Shown here in pieces: positions 5,217 through 12,530 of a DNA stretch of 12,530 nucleotides; position 1 is the stretch's first letter; the number at the start of each line of letters is the position of its first letter. The position numbers were made by a program, and so were the translations under genes. The notes beneath the pieces are model-generated. The model was not told where the DNA came from and made no database searches. It worked only from the letters and a program-made list of their open reading frames with translations. This DNA comes from Bacillota bacterium (GTDB lineage Bacteria > Bacillota > Clostridia > Oscillospirales > Ruminococcaceae). The stretch is from positions 1 through 12,530 of the forward strand of contig JAEWXO010000082.1 in the NCBI GenBank assembly GCA_023458875.1, written 5' to 3'.

Positions 5217-6119
5217 ATGCATAAATTAAGAAATTACGTTCTTTGTATAATTACAACCATATTACTGTTTTTTGTATTGATGGCAGGACAGGCTGTTGTG
5301 TTTACAAAGGTTTCCGTACTTGAAATTGACACATATACGGATGTTATTGAAAAAAATAATGTTACGGATAAGGTGTATTCACAGATAGAATCAAATTATA
5401 AATCAGAAGCAAATGCCACAGGAATACCTGCAAATGTATATACAGATGCATTTACAAAGGAAAATGCCCGGAATATAATACTTGACCGTGTTCAGAATGC
5501 TTTCAGCTATATCAACGGAAAATCAGACAGTCTTGAATATTCATCAGGCGAGCTTGGTAATCTCAAAGGCTCGGTTACAGGATTTCTGAGTGATTATGCC
5601 GATTCGATAAATCACCCAAAGGATGATGCATATAATGCAAAGGTAAAGTCCGTGTACTCAGATGCAGAATCATATATTCTTGATACGGCAGATGTCTATC
5701 AGTTTTCAAAAATAGAAAAAGCCGGATATCTTTCAAAAATGAAAAAAGCTGTAAAATATATTGATACCGCACTTATTGCGACAGCCGGTGCAGGAGTCGT
5801 TTTACTGCTGGTCCTTATAGCCGCAAACAGAAAAAATATTAAAAACTGTATGTACTGGCTGAGCATTGCCATAGGCTCATCGTCAATTCTTTATCTCGGA
5901 GTATGTGTTTATATTAAAGCGACAGATTATTTTAACAGCTTTGCTATAAAGGCACCACATATTTTTTCAGCGATGACAGGGCTTTTCAATAAATTTACCG
6001 ATCAGTTCATCATGGTCAATTCCATACTTCTCGGGTTAAGTATTATTCTGACTGTTGCTTATATATTCGGAGGCAAAGATAAGAACTATAATATTCAGAA
6101 AAAAGAATCGTCAGAGTAA
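5217..6119 (+). CDS. Membrane protein with large extracellular region, third gene of the sortase operon, 300 aa
   Basis: The start at ATG 5217 is preferred to an upstream in-frame TTG at 5199, because AGGAG (5202-5206) overlaps that TTG and sits 10 bp before the ATG. Four membrane helices are visible at about residues 7-29, 181-203, 212-232 and 264-284. Between the first two lies a roughly 150-residue, helix-rich and mostly polar segment, probably outside the cell. The tail is short and charged. No catalytic residues are recognised. It begins 21 bp after the sortase stop and has no promoter of its own, so it is almost certainly co-transcribed. It could present or position the sortase substrate, or form a complex with the sortase; neither is shown by the sequence. 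Confidence 0.85.
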   Translation: MHKLRNYVLCIITTILLFFVLMAGQAVVFTKVSVLEIDTYTDVIEKNNVTDKVYSQIESNYKSEANATGIPANVYTDAFTKENARNIILDRVQNAFSYINGKSDSLEYSSGELGNLKGSVTGFLSDYADSINHPKDDAYNAKVKSVYSDAESYILDTADVYQFSKIEKAGYLSKMKKAVKYIDTALIATAGAGVVLLLVLIAANRKNIKNCMYWLSIAIGSSSILYLGVCVYIKATDYFNSFAIKAPHIFSAMTGLFNKFTDQFIMVNSILLGLSIILTVAYIFGGKDKNYNIQKKESSE

Positions 6120-6166
6120 CTGCTCAGACATAAAAATATAAAAACCATTATAATATACAAATATAA

Positions 6167-6215
6167 ATTAAGTATATGTAATATCGTCACAGTGTTGCAT
6201 AAACTTAATTTTTTT
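6167..6215. terminator. A+T-rich inverted repeat followed by T tract, weak terminator or operator
   Basis: ATTAAGTATATG (6167-6178) pairs with CATAAACTTAAT (6198-6209) with one mismatch, around a 19-base loop, and runs into seven Ts (6209-6215). It could end sortase operon transcripts. The stem has little G+C and the site sits just before the cellulase promoter, so it could also be a protein-binding site. Confidence 0.4.
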
Positions 6216-6217
6216 GC

Positions 6218-6247
6218 TTTACATCCCATATAATTAAAGCTTATAAT
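6218..6247 (+). promoter_or_regulatory. Promoter of the GH9 cellulase gene
   Basis: TTTACA (6218-6223), an 18 bp spacer and TATAAT (6242-6247). The expected start is near 6254, about 30 bases before the ATG at 6284. A second TATAAT at 6229-6234 lies inside the spacer but has no good -35. Confidence 0.55.
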
Positions 6248-6283
6248 AATATTATTAAGTTAAAAATGAGAGGAAAGTAATTG

Positions 6284-9019
6284 ATGACCAGAAATTCAGA
6301 TCAATTAAAATCAGACATAAAGAAAATTAAATCAAGAATAGCAGCCGGTTTATTTGCGTTTTTATTATTTGCATCATATGGCGCTGCCGGCGTTAATCAG
6401 AATGTTATTTATGCCGGTGAAATGCTGGGACAGACGGACTTTGATGACGGAGTAGGTCTTCCATGGCATATCTGTGAATCGGAAACCGGAAAAATGGACT
6501 ATGAAATTTCAGGCGGAAAATACAAAATAACAATTGTAAATCCGGGTGGACGTTCAAACAAAGGTGAGGACAGATGGGACTGTCAGTTCAGACACAGGGG
6601 ACTGAAAATAGTTGCAGGACATTCATATGAAATTTCATATGAGATGACTGCAAGCAAAGCAGGACAGTACTATACAAAAATAGGCAATCTTGACGGAGAT
6701 GTTGAGATATGGCACAGCAATACAAACGAAAGTGATTTCGGTTCAAACTGGGGACTTATTCCGATAAGTGCAAATGAAACAAAGAAGGTTAAAATGACAT
6801 TTACGCCATCACAGAGCCTTGATGTAGCAGAATGGGCATTTCACCTTGGTGGTGACGGCCAATATACAAACGGAGGATGCTTTCCTGCCGGAACGGTTAT
6901 AACATTTGACAATATGTCTCTTGTAGACAAAACAAGCAATGAAAACGATTATAAGGCAGAGGAAATCGAAGAATCTGCAGGAATAAACGCAAATCAGCTT
7001 GGATATTTCCCTTCATATGCGAAAAAAGCCACTCTTGTATCAGATGAGTCAGACAGTGTTGATTTTGATCTGTGTAATAGTGACGGAGATGTTGTGTACT
7101 CAGGAAAAACTATTCCGATGGGATACGATGATGATTCGGACAGAGACGTTCATATTATTGATTTTTCGGAATTCGATGAAGAGGGAGACGGCTATTATCT
7201 GAAGGCAGGAGAATCTCAGAGTCACCCGTTTTCAATAAAAAATCAGATATATGCAGATTTGCTTTACGATTCACTTAATTATTTTTATCAGAACAGAAGC
7301 GGTGAAGATATTCTGAGTGAGTACATATCATCAGGTGATGCAGACAAGCTCGCAAGGGCGGCAGGTCATAGTCCCGATAATGCAAAAACCGATCAGGTAT
7401 GGGGCTACAGCGATAGTTATTCTCTTGATGTTACAGGCGGCTGGTATGATGCCGGAGATCACGGAAAATATGTTGTAAACGGTGGTATTTCACTCTGGAC
7501 TATGCAGAACCAGTATGAAAGATCAACATATATAAAGGATGCAGATGCTGATCTGTACGGCGATGGCGCTCTGAATATTCCTGAAAGCGGAAACGATATA
7601 CCTGATCTTCTTGATGAATCAAGAGTTGAGCTTGAATGGATGATGTCCATGATGGTTCCTGATAATTATAAATATGCAGGTATGGTACACCACAAGGTTC
7701 ATGATATAAAATGGACAGGTCTTGCGCTGGCTCCGGCCGATGATACATTGGAACGCATAATAAAACCGCCTACTACTTCAGCAACGCTGAATATGGCGGC
7801 GTGTGCAGCTCAGGGATATCGTATCTGGAAGGAATCTGACCCCGATTTTGCTGACGAATGTCTTGAAAATGCCGAAAAGGCCTACAATGCAGCGAAAAAG
7901 AATCCTGCAATGTATGCACCTCTTACTGAAGCAGATGGCGGAGGAGGAGCTTATGGAGACGATAACGTTTACGATGAATTTTACTGGGCAGCAACAGAGC
8001 TTTATCTTGCAACCGAAAATTCAGACTACTATGATGATCTGAAAAAATCCGATTATTATCTTAAAATAAACACCTCACTTTCAGGGGGAGAGGATATTGA
8101 TTCTGTAGGAAGCTTTAACTGGGGTAATGTTTCGGCACTCGGAAACATGTCAATTGCTCTGGTACAGGACGGATTTTCAGATGATGAGATAAAGACTCTA
8201 ACAGAAAGCTTTTCAGATGCTTCAGAATTCTATATAGATCTTGAAGATTCTCAGGGATATGGAGTACCTCTGAAAACCTCAACCATAAACTCAGAATCCG
8301 GAATAATTCAGGGATATCCATGGGGTTCAAACTCATTTGTTGTAAATTCAGCGATTATAATGTCATATGCATATGATCTTACAGGTGACCAGAAGCATTT
8401 TAACGGCGCTGTAAGTGCAATGGACTATTTAATGGGACGAAATCCGCTGGATTACTGTTACGTTACAGGCTATGGAACAAAGTCAGTAAAAAATCCTCAT
8501 CATCGCTGGTGGGCAAACCAGATAGACGATGAATTTCCTTCAGCACCGGATGGCGTACTTTGCGGAGGACCTAATTCCGGACTTGAGGATCCATGGGTAA
8601 AGGGACTTGGCTGGAGTGCAGGAGAAAAAGCGCCGCAGCTTTGTTATGTAGATCATATAGAATCATGGTCAACAAATGAATGTACTATTAACTGGAATGC
8701 GCCTCTTGCATGGATGGCAGGCTATATGACAACTGATGCAGAAAGAAAAGTATCAGTGGCATTGGAAGATGATGATGCAAAGGTTACTAAAAAACAGGAT
8801 AATAAATCCAAGAAAACCAAGACAGCTGAAAAGTCAGATGATAAATCAGATAAATCAACCGAAGATGGCAATGAAAAGGGTATAGTGCAAAAGGTAAAGG
8901 ACATTCTTGCGCTTATAGGCGCAGGCGTTATAGGTCTTCTTACCATTATAGGCTTTATAAGCGTGATAAGGGGTATCATAAAGCTGATTAAAAAATCTAA
9001 ATCTTCAGACGGAAAATGA
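6284..9019 (+). CDS. Secreted GH9 cellulase (CBM4, Ig-like domain, GH9) with C-terminal transmembrane anchor, 911 aa
   Basis: GH9 enzymes hydrolyse beta-1,4-glucan with inversion. ATG 6284 follows AGAGGAAAG (6269-6277); an in-frame TTG just before it is less likely. Order of parts: signal peptide (about 15-45); CBM4-type cellulose-binding module (about 46-215, with VGLPWH, RWDCQFRHR, AEWAFHLGG and FDNMSL); Ig-like domain (about 232-320, opening INANQLGYFP); GH9 catalytic domain (about 322-815). Key sites are present: GWYDAGDHGKYV with the DAGD aspartates (389-392), NPHHRWW (737-743), and the proton-donor Glu799 in STNECTINWNAPLAW. The layout matches exo/endoglucanases of the CbhA/CelK type. 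Instead of a dockerin there is a Lys/Asp/Ser-rich linker (about 829-870) and one hydrophobic helix (about 873-892) with a basic tail, so the enzyme is probably held in the cell membrane facing out. Confidence 0.93.
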   Translation: MTRNSDQLKSDIKKIKSRIAAGLFAFLLFASYGAAGVNQNVIYAGEMLGQTDFDDGVGLPWHICESETGKMDYEISGGKYKITIVNPGGRSNKGEDRWDCQFRHRGLKIVAGHSYEISYEMTASKAGQYYTKIGNLDGDVEIWHSNTNESDFGSNWGLIPISANETKKVKMTFTPSQSLDVAEWAFHLGGDGQYTNGGCFPAGTVITFDNMSLVDKTSNENDYKAEEIEESAGINANQLGYFPSYAKKATLVSDESDSVDFDLCNSDGDVVYSGKTIPMGYDDDSDRDVHIIDFSEFDEEGDGYYLKAGESQSHPFSIKNQIYADLLYDSLNYFYQNRSGEDILSEYISSGDADKLARAAGHSPDNAKTDQVWGYSDSYSLDVTGGWYDAGDHGKYVVNGGISLWTMQNQYERSTYIKDADADLYGDGALNIPESGNDIPDLLDESRVELEWMMSMMVPDNYKYAGMVHHKVHDIKWTGLALAPADDTLERIIKPPTTSATLNMAACAAQGYRIWKESDPDFADECLENAEKAYNAAKKNPAMYAPLTEADGGGGAYGDDNVYDEFYWAATELYLATENSDYYDDLKKSDYYLKINTSLSGGEDIDSVGSFNWGNVSALGNMSIALVQDGFSDDEIKTLTESFSDASEFYIDLEDSQGYGVPLKTSTINSESGIIQGYPWGSNSFVVNSAIIMSYAYDLTGDQKHFNGAVSAMDYLMGRNPLDYCYVTGYGTKSVKNPHHRWWANQIDDEFPSAPDGVLCGGPNSGLEDPWVKGLGWSAGEKAPQLCYVDHIESWSTNECTINWNAPLAWMAGYMTTDAERKVSVALEDDDAKVTKKQDNKSKKTKTAEKSDDKSDKSTEDGNEKGIVQKVKDILALIGAGVIGLLTIIGFISVIRGIIKLIKKSKSSDGK

Positions 9020-9073
9020 TAAACCTGTCTGTATGAAAACGGGCAATCTCTTTATTTGAATGGAGAATTTAAA

Positions 9074-10897
9074 TTGGATAAATACCAGATACTAAAAAAG
9101 CATTTTGGACATTCGGAATTCCGTGAAGGGCAGGAGGCACTTATCGACAATATTCTTTCAGGCAGGGACGTGCTGGGAATAATGCCGACAGGTGCAGGAA
9201 AATCAGTCTGTTATCAGGTACCTGCATTGTTGATGGATGGTATTACTCTCGTTATTTCACCGCTTATCTCACTTATGCATGATCAGGTCGTATCGCTTAT
9301 CGAGTCAGGCATAAGTGCGGCATATATAAACAGCTCACTGACTTCTGCACAGTATTTCAGAACAATTGACAAAGCCAGAAATTCCGGGTATAAGATAATA
9401 TATGTCGCGCCTGAGAGGCTTTCAGCTGATGATTTTGTAAAGCTGTCTGAGGATGTACATATTTCCATGATAACCGTTGACGAGGCACACTGTGTTTCTC
9501 AATGGGGACAGGATTTCAGACCAAGCTATCTTAAAATATCGGAATTTATGCAGAAGCTTTCATACAGACCGGTTCTGAGCGCGTTTACTGCAACGGCAAC
9601 TCAGGAGGTACGCGACGATATAAGCCTTATTTTAGGACAGAAGGATCCGTTTGTCATTACAACAGGCTTTGACAGAAAAAACTTAAGATTTGCGGTTGAA
9701 CGTCCGAAAAGCAAGGACGGTGCACTGCTTGAACTGATAAAGAAAAACAGTGACAAATGCGGAATCATATACTGTTCAACACGAAAATATGTTGAACAGG
9801 TATGCGGTACGCTTCAGGAATATGGTTTTAATGCAACAAGATATCATGCCGGCCTTAGTGATGAAGAGCGTCATCAGAATCAGGAGGATTTTATCTACGA
9901 CAGGAAAACTGTAATGGTGGCTACAAATGCATTCGGCATGGGAATAGACAAATCAAACGTTTCATATGTTATCCACTACAACATGCCAAAAAATCTTGAA
10001 AGCTATTATCAGGAAGCAGGAAGGGCAGGACGTGACGGAGAAGATGCAGAATGTACTATTCTGTACAGCGGTCAGGATGTAAGACTTAATCAGTTTCTCA
10101 TTGAAAACGGAGATGAAATAAATGAAGATCTGACTGATGATATGAGACAGTCTGTAAAGGAAAAGGACAGAGAACGTCTGAAACTGATGACATTTTACTG
10201 CACTACAAATGAATGCCTTAGAGAATATATTCTGAGGTATTTTGGTGAAAAATCATCTTCGTTCTGCGGCAACTGCGGAAACTGCAGTACAAATTTTGAG
10301 ACAGTTGATATTACAACAGAAGCGCAGAAAATAGTTTCGTGTGTCTACAGAATAGCACAGCGTAAAAGAAGCTTCGGAAGAATAATGATCGCTGACATTC
10401 TGCATGGAAGTAAGAACAGTAAAATTATATCTCAGGGCTTTGATACAATTTCAACATATGGTATTATGTCGGATGTTCCCACACACAGAATATGCTCAAT
10501 GATAGATTACCTTATAGAGAAAAATTATCTTATTCTTTCAAATGACGAGTATTCAGTAGTAAAGCTTTCGGCGTTGTCATCAGAGATAATCCGTGATAAA
10601 AAAAAGATAACCATGAAGCTTCCTAAAAACGCAAGACCGGTTGCTGCTTCATCAAAGGAATCAAATACCGAATACGATGTAAATACCGATTTGTTTATGC
10701 AGCTTAAGACTCTGAGAAATAAACTTGCCTCAGAAGCACATGTTCCTGCATATATTATTTTTGCAGATGCAGCATTGCGTGATATGTGCCGTAAAATGCC
10801 CAGAACAAAGGAAGAATTTCTTAACGTATCAGGTGTAGGAGATGTAAAGGCAGATAAATATGCAGATCAGTTTACGGAGATAATAAGGGAATTTTAA
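9074..10897 (+). CDS. recQ: ATP-dependent DNA helicase RecQ, 607 aa
   Basis: RecQ unwinds DNA 3' to 5' during recombinational repair in the cytoplasm. The start is taken as TTG 9074 (MDKYQILKKHFGH), since GGAG at 9062-9065 precedes it by 8 bp and family members begin this way; an upstream TTG at 9056 lacks such a site. Visible parts: motif 0 (FREGQ), Walker A TGAGKS (39-44), DEAH (136-139), SAFTATAT, then the second RecA domain with YHAGLSDEER, ATNAFGMGIDK and QEAGRAGRDG. The zinc site has Cys376, Cys381, Cys398 and Cys401. A winged-helix region follows, and a C-terminal HRDC domain (about 538-607, with VPAYIIFADAALRDM). All domains are complete. It begins 54 bp after the cellulase stop with no terminator or clear promoter between, so read-through from the cellulase promoter is likely. 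The functional link between the two is probably accidental. Confidence 0.96.
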   Translation: MDKYQILKKHFGHSEFREGQEALIDNILSGRDVLGIMPTGAGKSVCYQVPALLMDGITLVISPLISLMHDQVVSLIESGISAAYINSSLTSAQYFRTIDKARNSGYKIIYVAPERLSADDFVKLSEDVHISMITVDEAHCVSQWGQDFRPSYLKISEFMQKLSYRPVLSAFTATATQEVRDDISLILGQKDPFVITTGFDRKNLRFAVERPKSKDGALLELIKKNSDKCGIIYCSTRKYVEQVCGTLQEYGFNATRYHAGLSDEERHQNQEDFIYDRKTVMVATNAFGMGIDKSNVSYVIHYNMPKNLESYYQEAGRAGRDGEDAECTILYSGQDVRLNQFLIENGDEINEDLTDDMRQSVKEKDRERLKLMTFYCTTNECLREYILRYFGEKSSSFCGNCGNCSTNFETVDITTEAQKIVSCVYRIAQRKRSFGRIMIADILHGSKNSKIISQGFDTISTYGIMSDVPTHRICSMIDYLIEKNYLILSNDEYSVVKLSALSSEIIRDKKKITMKLPKNARPVAASSKESNTEYDVNTDLFMQLKTLRNKLASEAHVPAYIIFADAALRDMCRKMPRTKEEFLNVSGVGDVKADKYADQFTEIIREF

Positions 10898-11134
10898 GCA
10901 GTGAAATATGATAACTGATTTGTAACTTTACATGGCATGGATTAATCTACAAAAAAGAAATATATTTATTCTTATAAACAGAAAGGCTGATTCTGAGAAG
11001 ATATACTTAAGAAGACTTATGATATTTATCAGACTATGATCTTGTAAGATACAAACCGTATAAGCCTGTGAACACAGACGAAACTAAAGAAATAAATGGG
11101 TAAACACTGGTTTATGTGAGTATCCCAGACAATC
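10898..11134. other. Intergenic stretch without a supported gene
   Basis: No ORF with a ribosome site was found. A short open run on the plus strand near 11025-11096 (YKPYKPVNTDETKEING then stop) reads protein-like but has stops just upstream. It may be a decayed gene end or chance. Confidence 0.4.
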
Positions 11135-11171
11135 AAAAAAAGAGCTTGTGTCTGAAACACAGGCTCTTTTT
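11135..11171. terminator. Bidirectional terminator between recQ and the converging minus-strand operon
   Basis: GAGCTTGTGT (11142-11151) pairs with ACACAGGCTC (11157-11166) with one G-T pair and a 5-base loop. It is flanked by A7 (11135-11141) and T5 (11167-11171), so it can end transcripts from both sides. It sits 10 bp beyond the stop of the minus-strand LRR gene, but 237 bp beyond recQ. Confidence 0.88.
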
Positions 11172-11180
11172 ATCTGAATA

Positions 11181-11738
11181 TTATTCAAGGATCTCAAATG
11201 TAACATTGTTTTCTGTTACATATTTGTGTGTTTTTGAATCCTTTTTGCAATATATTTTTACTTTTGGACAATCACAAAAACAGTAAAGGCCAATTTCTGT
11301 TTCATTTCCGTAAACAGTAATACTTTCGAGATTCTTGCAGCCACCAAAACAAGTCATTCCCATGTATGTAATATTACTATGTACATCAACTGTTTTAATT
11401 TTATTACAGCAGGTAAATGCTGAATCATCTATACGTTCTACTGTATATCCGTCTATGGTTTCAGGAATTATTATATTTTCATCATCTCCGTTGTACTTAG
11501 TTATGAAAACAACATTCTCTGAATTGTGTTTCATAATATAATATTCATATCCATCATCATTTGTAAATTTTTCAGGCTGATCTTTTGGAACATAAACTTC
11601 TCCACTACGTTCACCTAAACCCTGTTCTTTAGCAAGACCGAATAAATATCTGTTATATATAAGTAATACAGCAGATGAAATAAAAATAATCAATACAATA
11701 ATCAATATTATTTTTTTGCCTAATAATTTACTTTTCAT
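11181..11738 (-). CDS. Small membrane-anchored BspA-like leucine-rich-repeat protein, 185 aa
   Basis: The start is ATG at 11738-11736, because GAAGGGAG (11753-11746) lies at the right distance; an upstream in-frame ATG that would add 12 residues lies inside the ATPase gene without a ribosome site. An N-terminal basic stretch and one membrane helix (about residues 9-28) are followed by an outside region. Residues about 88-165 carry LRR_5-type repeats: IIIPETIDGYTVERIDDSAF, then GMTCFGGCKNLESITVYG and LYCFCDCPKVKIYC. Eight Cys lie in this short domain (110, 111, 130, 134, 153, 155, 157, 164), which is unusual. LRR_5 proteins usually mediate binding at the cell surface. The start codon overlaps the end of the ATPase gene by 11 bp, so the two are translationally coupled. 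Role with the transporter is unknown. Confidence 0.8.
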   Translation of the reverse strand: MKSKLLGKKIILIIVLIIFISSAVLLIYNRYLFGLAKEQGLGERSGEVYVPKDQPEKFTNDDGYEYYIMKHNSENVVFITKYNGDDENIIIPETIDGYTVERIDDSAFTCCNKIKTVDVHSNITYMGMTCFGGCKNLESITVYGNETEIGLYCFCDCPKVKIYCKKDSKTHKYVTENNVTFEILE

Positions 11739-12351
11739 AAATTCTCCCTTCTGATATATTGAGTACTGTGTCACACAACTCAGTCAGATCTTCTTTATGA
11801 TGTGTTGCAATAATGATTAATGAATTTTTTGATTTTTCTTCTTTTAGTATGTTATATATAAGATTTACACCTGTATCGTCTAATGCGTTGGTTGGTTCGT
11901 CAAGCAGAATAATTCTTGGAGATTCAAAAATAGCCTGTGCGATATTTAAACGCTGTTTCATACCAAGTGAATATTTTTTTACTTTCAGATCAGAATCAAG
12001 ACCTACCCTTTTTAAGCTTGTAATAATATCTTGGTTAGTAGCACTTTTTTTTATCTTAGATAATATTTTAAGATTATCAAATGCATTATACTGAGGAAGT
12101 AGCTGTTGATTTTCTATAACAATTCCTATGCTTGGAGGAACAGTAATATCTTTATGAAGAACCTTATTATCAATTGTAATCTCTCCTTTATCGGGTATAA
12201 TAAGACCCGCGATAGCACGGATGAGCATGGTTTTTCCTGAACCATTTTTACCATATAATCCGTAAATATGACCATATTCAAAGTTGTAACTGATGTCGTT
12301 GAGTACAACTCTGGAACCTAAAGTTTTGTTTACGTTTTTTAAATTTACCAT
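11728..12351 (-). CDS. ABC transporter ATP-binding protein, 207 aa
   Basis: This is a complete ABC ATPase: Walker A GKNGSGKT (34-41), Q-loop Gln82 in IENQQ, signature YSLGMKQRL (127-135, LSGGQ here LGMKQ), Walker B IILLDEP (147-153) with Glu152, and switch His184 in ATHH. The short length and LGMKQ signature fit ATPases of ABC-2-type exporters (antibiotic, bacteriocin or lipid efflux) and not sugar importers, so it is unrelated to the solute-binding remnant at the other end. ATG at 12351-12349 follows AGGAGG (12368-12363). That ribosome site overlaps the stop codon of a short upstream reading frame that ends at the insertion sequence. The native promoter must lie beyond the IS, so expression in this strain may be lost or driven by IS read-through. 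Confidence 0.92.
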   Translation of the reverse strand: MVNLKNVNKTLGSRVVLNDISYNFEYGHIYGLYGKNGSGKTMLIRAIAGLIIPDKGEITIDNKVLHKDITVPPSIGIVIENQQLLPQYNAFDNLKILSKIKKSATNQDIITSLKRVGLDSDLKVKKYSLGMKQRLNIAQAIFESPRIILLDEPTNALDDTGVNLIYNILKEEKSKNSLIIIATHHKEDLTELCDTVLNISEGRIYEK

Positions 12352-12366
12352 CTGTTTTAAATCCTC

Positions 12367-12414
12367 CTAAAAGATATCTTTTCTTCTGAAAATAATCGCA
12401 TTGCAGGTTAAAAG
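12367..12414 (-). pseudogene. C-terminal stub of a gene cut by the right insertion sequence, possibly an ABC permease
   Basis: From the IS boundary at 12414 the minus strand is open for 15 codons (LLTCNAIIFRRKDIF) to TAG at 12369-12367. Hydrophobic residues followed by a short F-x-R-K-D-I-F end are common at the C-terminus of ABC-2 permeases. The stop overlaps the ribosome site of the ABC ATPase, as expected for an operon partner. The stub is too short for a firm call. Confidence 0.4.
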
Positions 12415-12530
12415 GTAACTGTTCAGGACTTCAGTCTTCAAGGGCATAAAACACATTGCCTTCAAAGACATTAAGAATTGCCTGAAAAGCATTTTTACCA
12501 TGTTTCTTAGCTGTTCCTACGTAAGACATA
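12415..12530 (-). mobile_element. IS66-family insertion sequence, 3' end (partial, right copy)
   Basis: This is an inverted, perfect copy of 11-126. On the minus strand it encodes the last 32-33 transposase residues (stop TGA at 12433-12431), and it starts on the plus strand with the GTAACTGTTCAGG terminus. The flanking 8 bases inside the window (GTTAAAAG, 12407-12414) differ from those of the left copy (GATTTATT, 127-134), so these are two separate insertion events and not one duplicated target. Confidence 0.8.
12415..12530 (-). repeat. 116 bp perfect inverted repeat, right arm
   Basis: Partner of bases 11-126. The match stops exactly at the IS terminus on one side and at the window end on the other. 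Confidence 0.97.
12431..12529 (-). CDS. IS66-type transposase, C-terminal fragment (right window edge)
   Basis: 33 codons including the stop, identical to the left copy, cut by the window edge. No catalytic residues are visible. Confidence 0.65.
   Translation of the reverse strand: MSYVGTAKKHGKNAFQAILNVFEGNVFYALED

Noticed and set aside
6284..9019. A dockerin or a sortase signal at the end of the GH9 protein
   Set aside because: No paired Ca-binding loops and no xPxTG-like motif precede the C-terminal helix; only a charged linker is there.
10898..11134. A gene between recQ and the terminator
   Set aside because: Only short open runs with stops and no ribosome site; at most a decayed gene end.
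127..12414. A 12.3 kb composite transposon between the two IS copies
   Set aside because: Both inner IS boundaries cut host genes, and the content includes recQ and long-established operons. This looks like chromosome with two separate insertions, not cargo.
1..12530. A circular element, since both ends carry the same sequence
   Set aside because: The end repeats are inverted, not direct. A circular molecule cut once would give direct repeats.

Overview
The window looks like a 12.5 kb piece of a low-GC Firmicutes genome, most likely Ruminococcus or a close relative in the Oscillospiraceae from rumen or gut. The evidence is A+T-rich DNA with strong Shine-Dalgarno sites, a two-domain GH9 cellulase with a CBM4-type module, a Firmicutes sortase operon and a BspA-like leucine-rich-repeat protein. 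The genus is an inference from gene content. No rRNA, tRNA or CRISPR array was seen.

Both edges lie inside the 3' end of the same insertion sequence. Bases 11-126 and 12415-12530 are perfect inverted copies (116 bp) that encode the C-terminus of an IS66-type transposase and end in an IS66-like GTAA terminus. Each copy appears to have cut a host gene. On the left, the 5' part of a sugar-type ABC solute-binding protein gene is lost. On the right, only about 15 codons remain of a gene, possibly an ABC permease, that lay upstream of an ABC ATPase. The window may be a whole draft contig that stopped at repeats.

From left to right: the solute-binding protein remnant (127-909); an unrecognised multi-pass membrane protein (994-2100) with a terminator; a patch of debris with a short forward gene start and a decayed reverse-strand transposase (about 2217-2687); three tandem small ORFs (2785-3187) closed by a hairpin; a gene-poor stretch with strong promoter motifs and a candidate structured leader RNA (3220-3690); a three-gene sortase operon (3691-6119); a secreted GH9 cellulase with a C-terminal membrane anchor (6284-9019); recQ (9074-10897); a bidirectional terminator (11135-11171); and on the minus strand an ABC ATPase (12351-11728) overlapping a small LRR membrane protein (11738-11181).

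The most coherent candidate system is the sortase operon. It encodes one secreted protein with an unusual sorting signal (IGDTG instead of LPXTG), one class D-like sortase with His, Cys and Arg in place, and one membrane protein with a large extracellular loop region. A long structured leader and a palindrome over a second promoter precede it. Next to it the cellulase is kept at the surface by its own transmembrane helix, not by a dockerin or a sortase signal.
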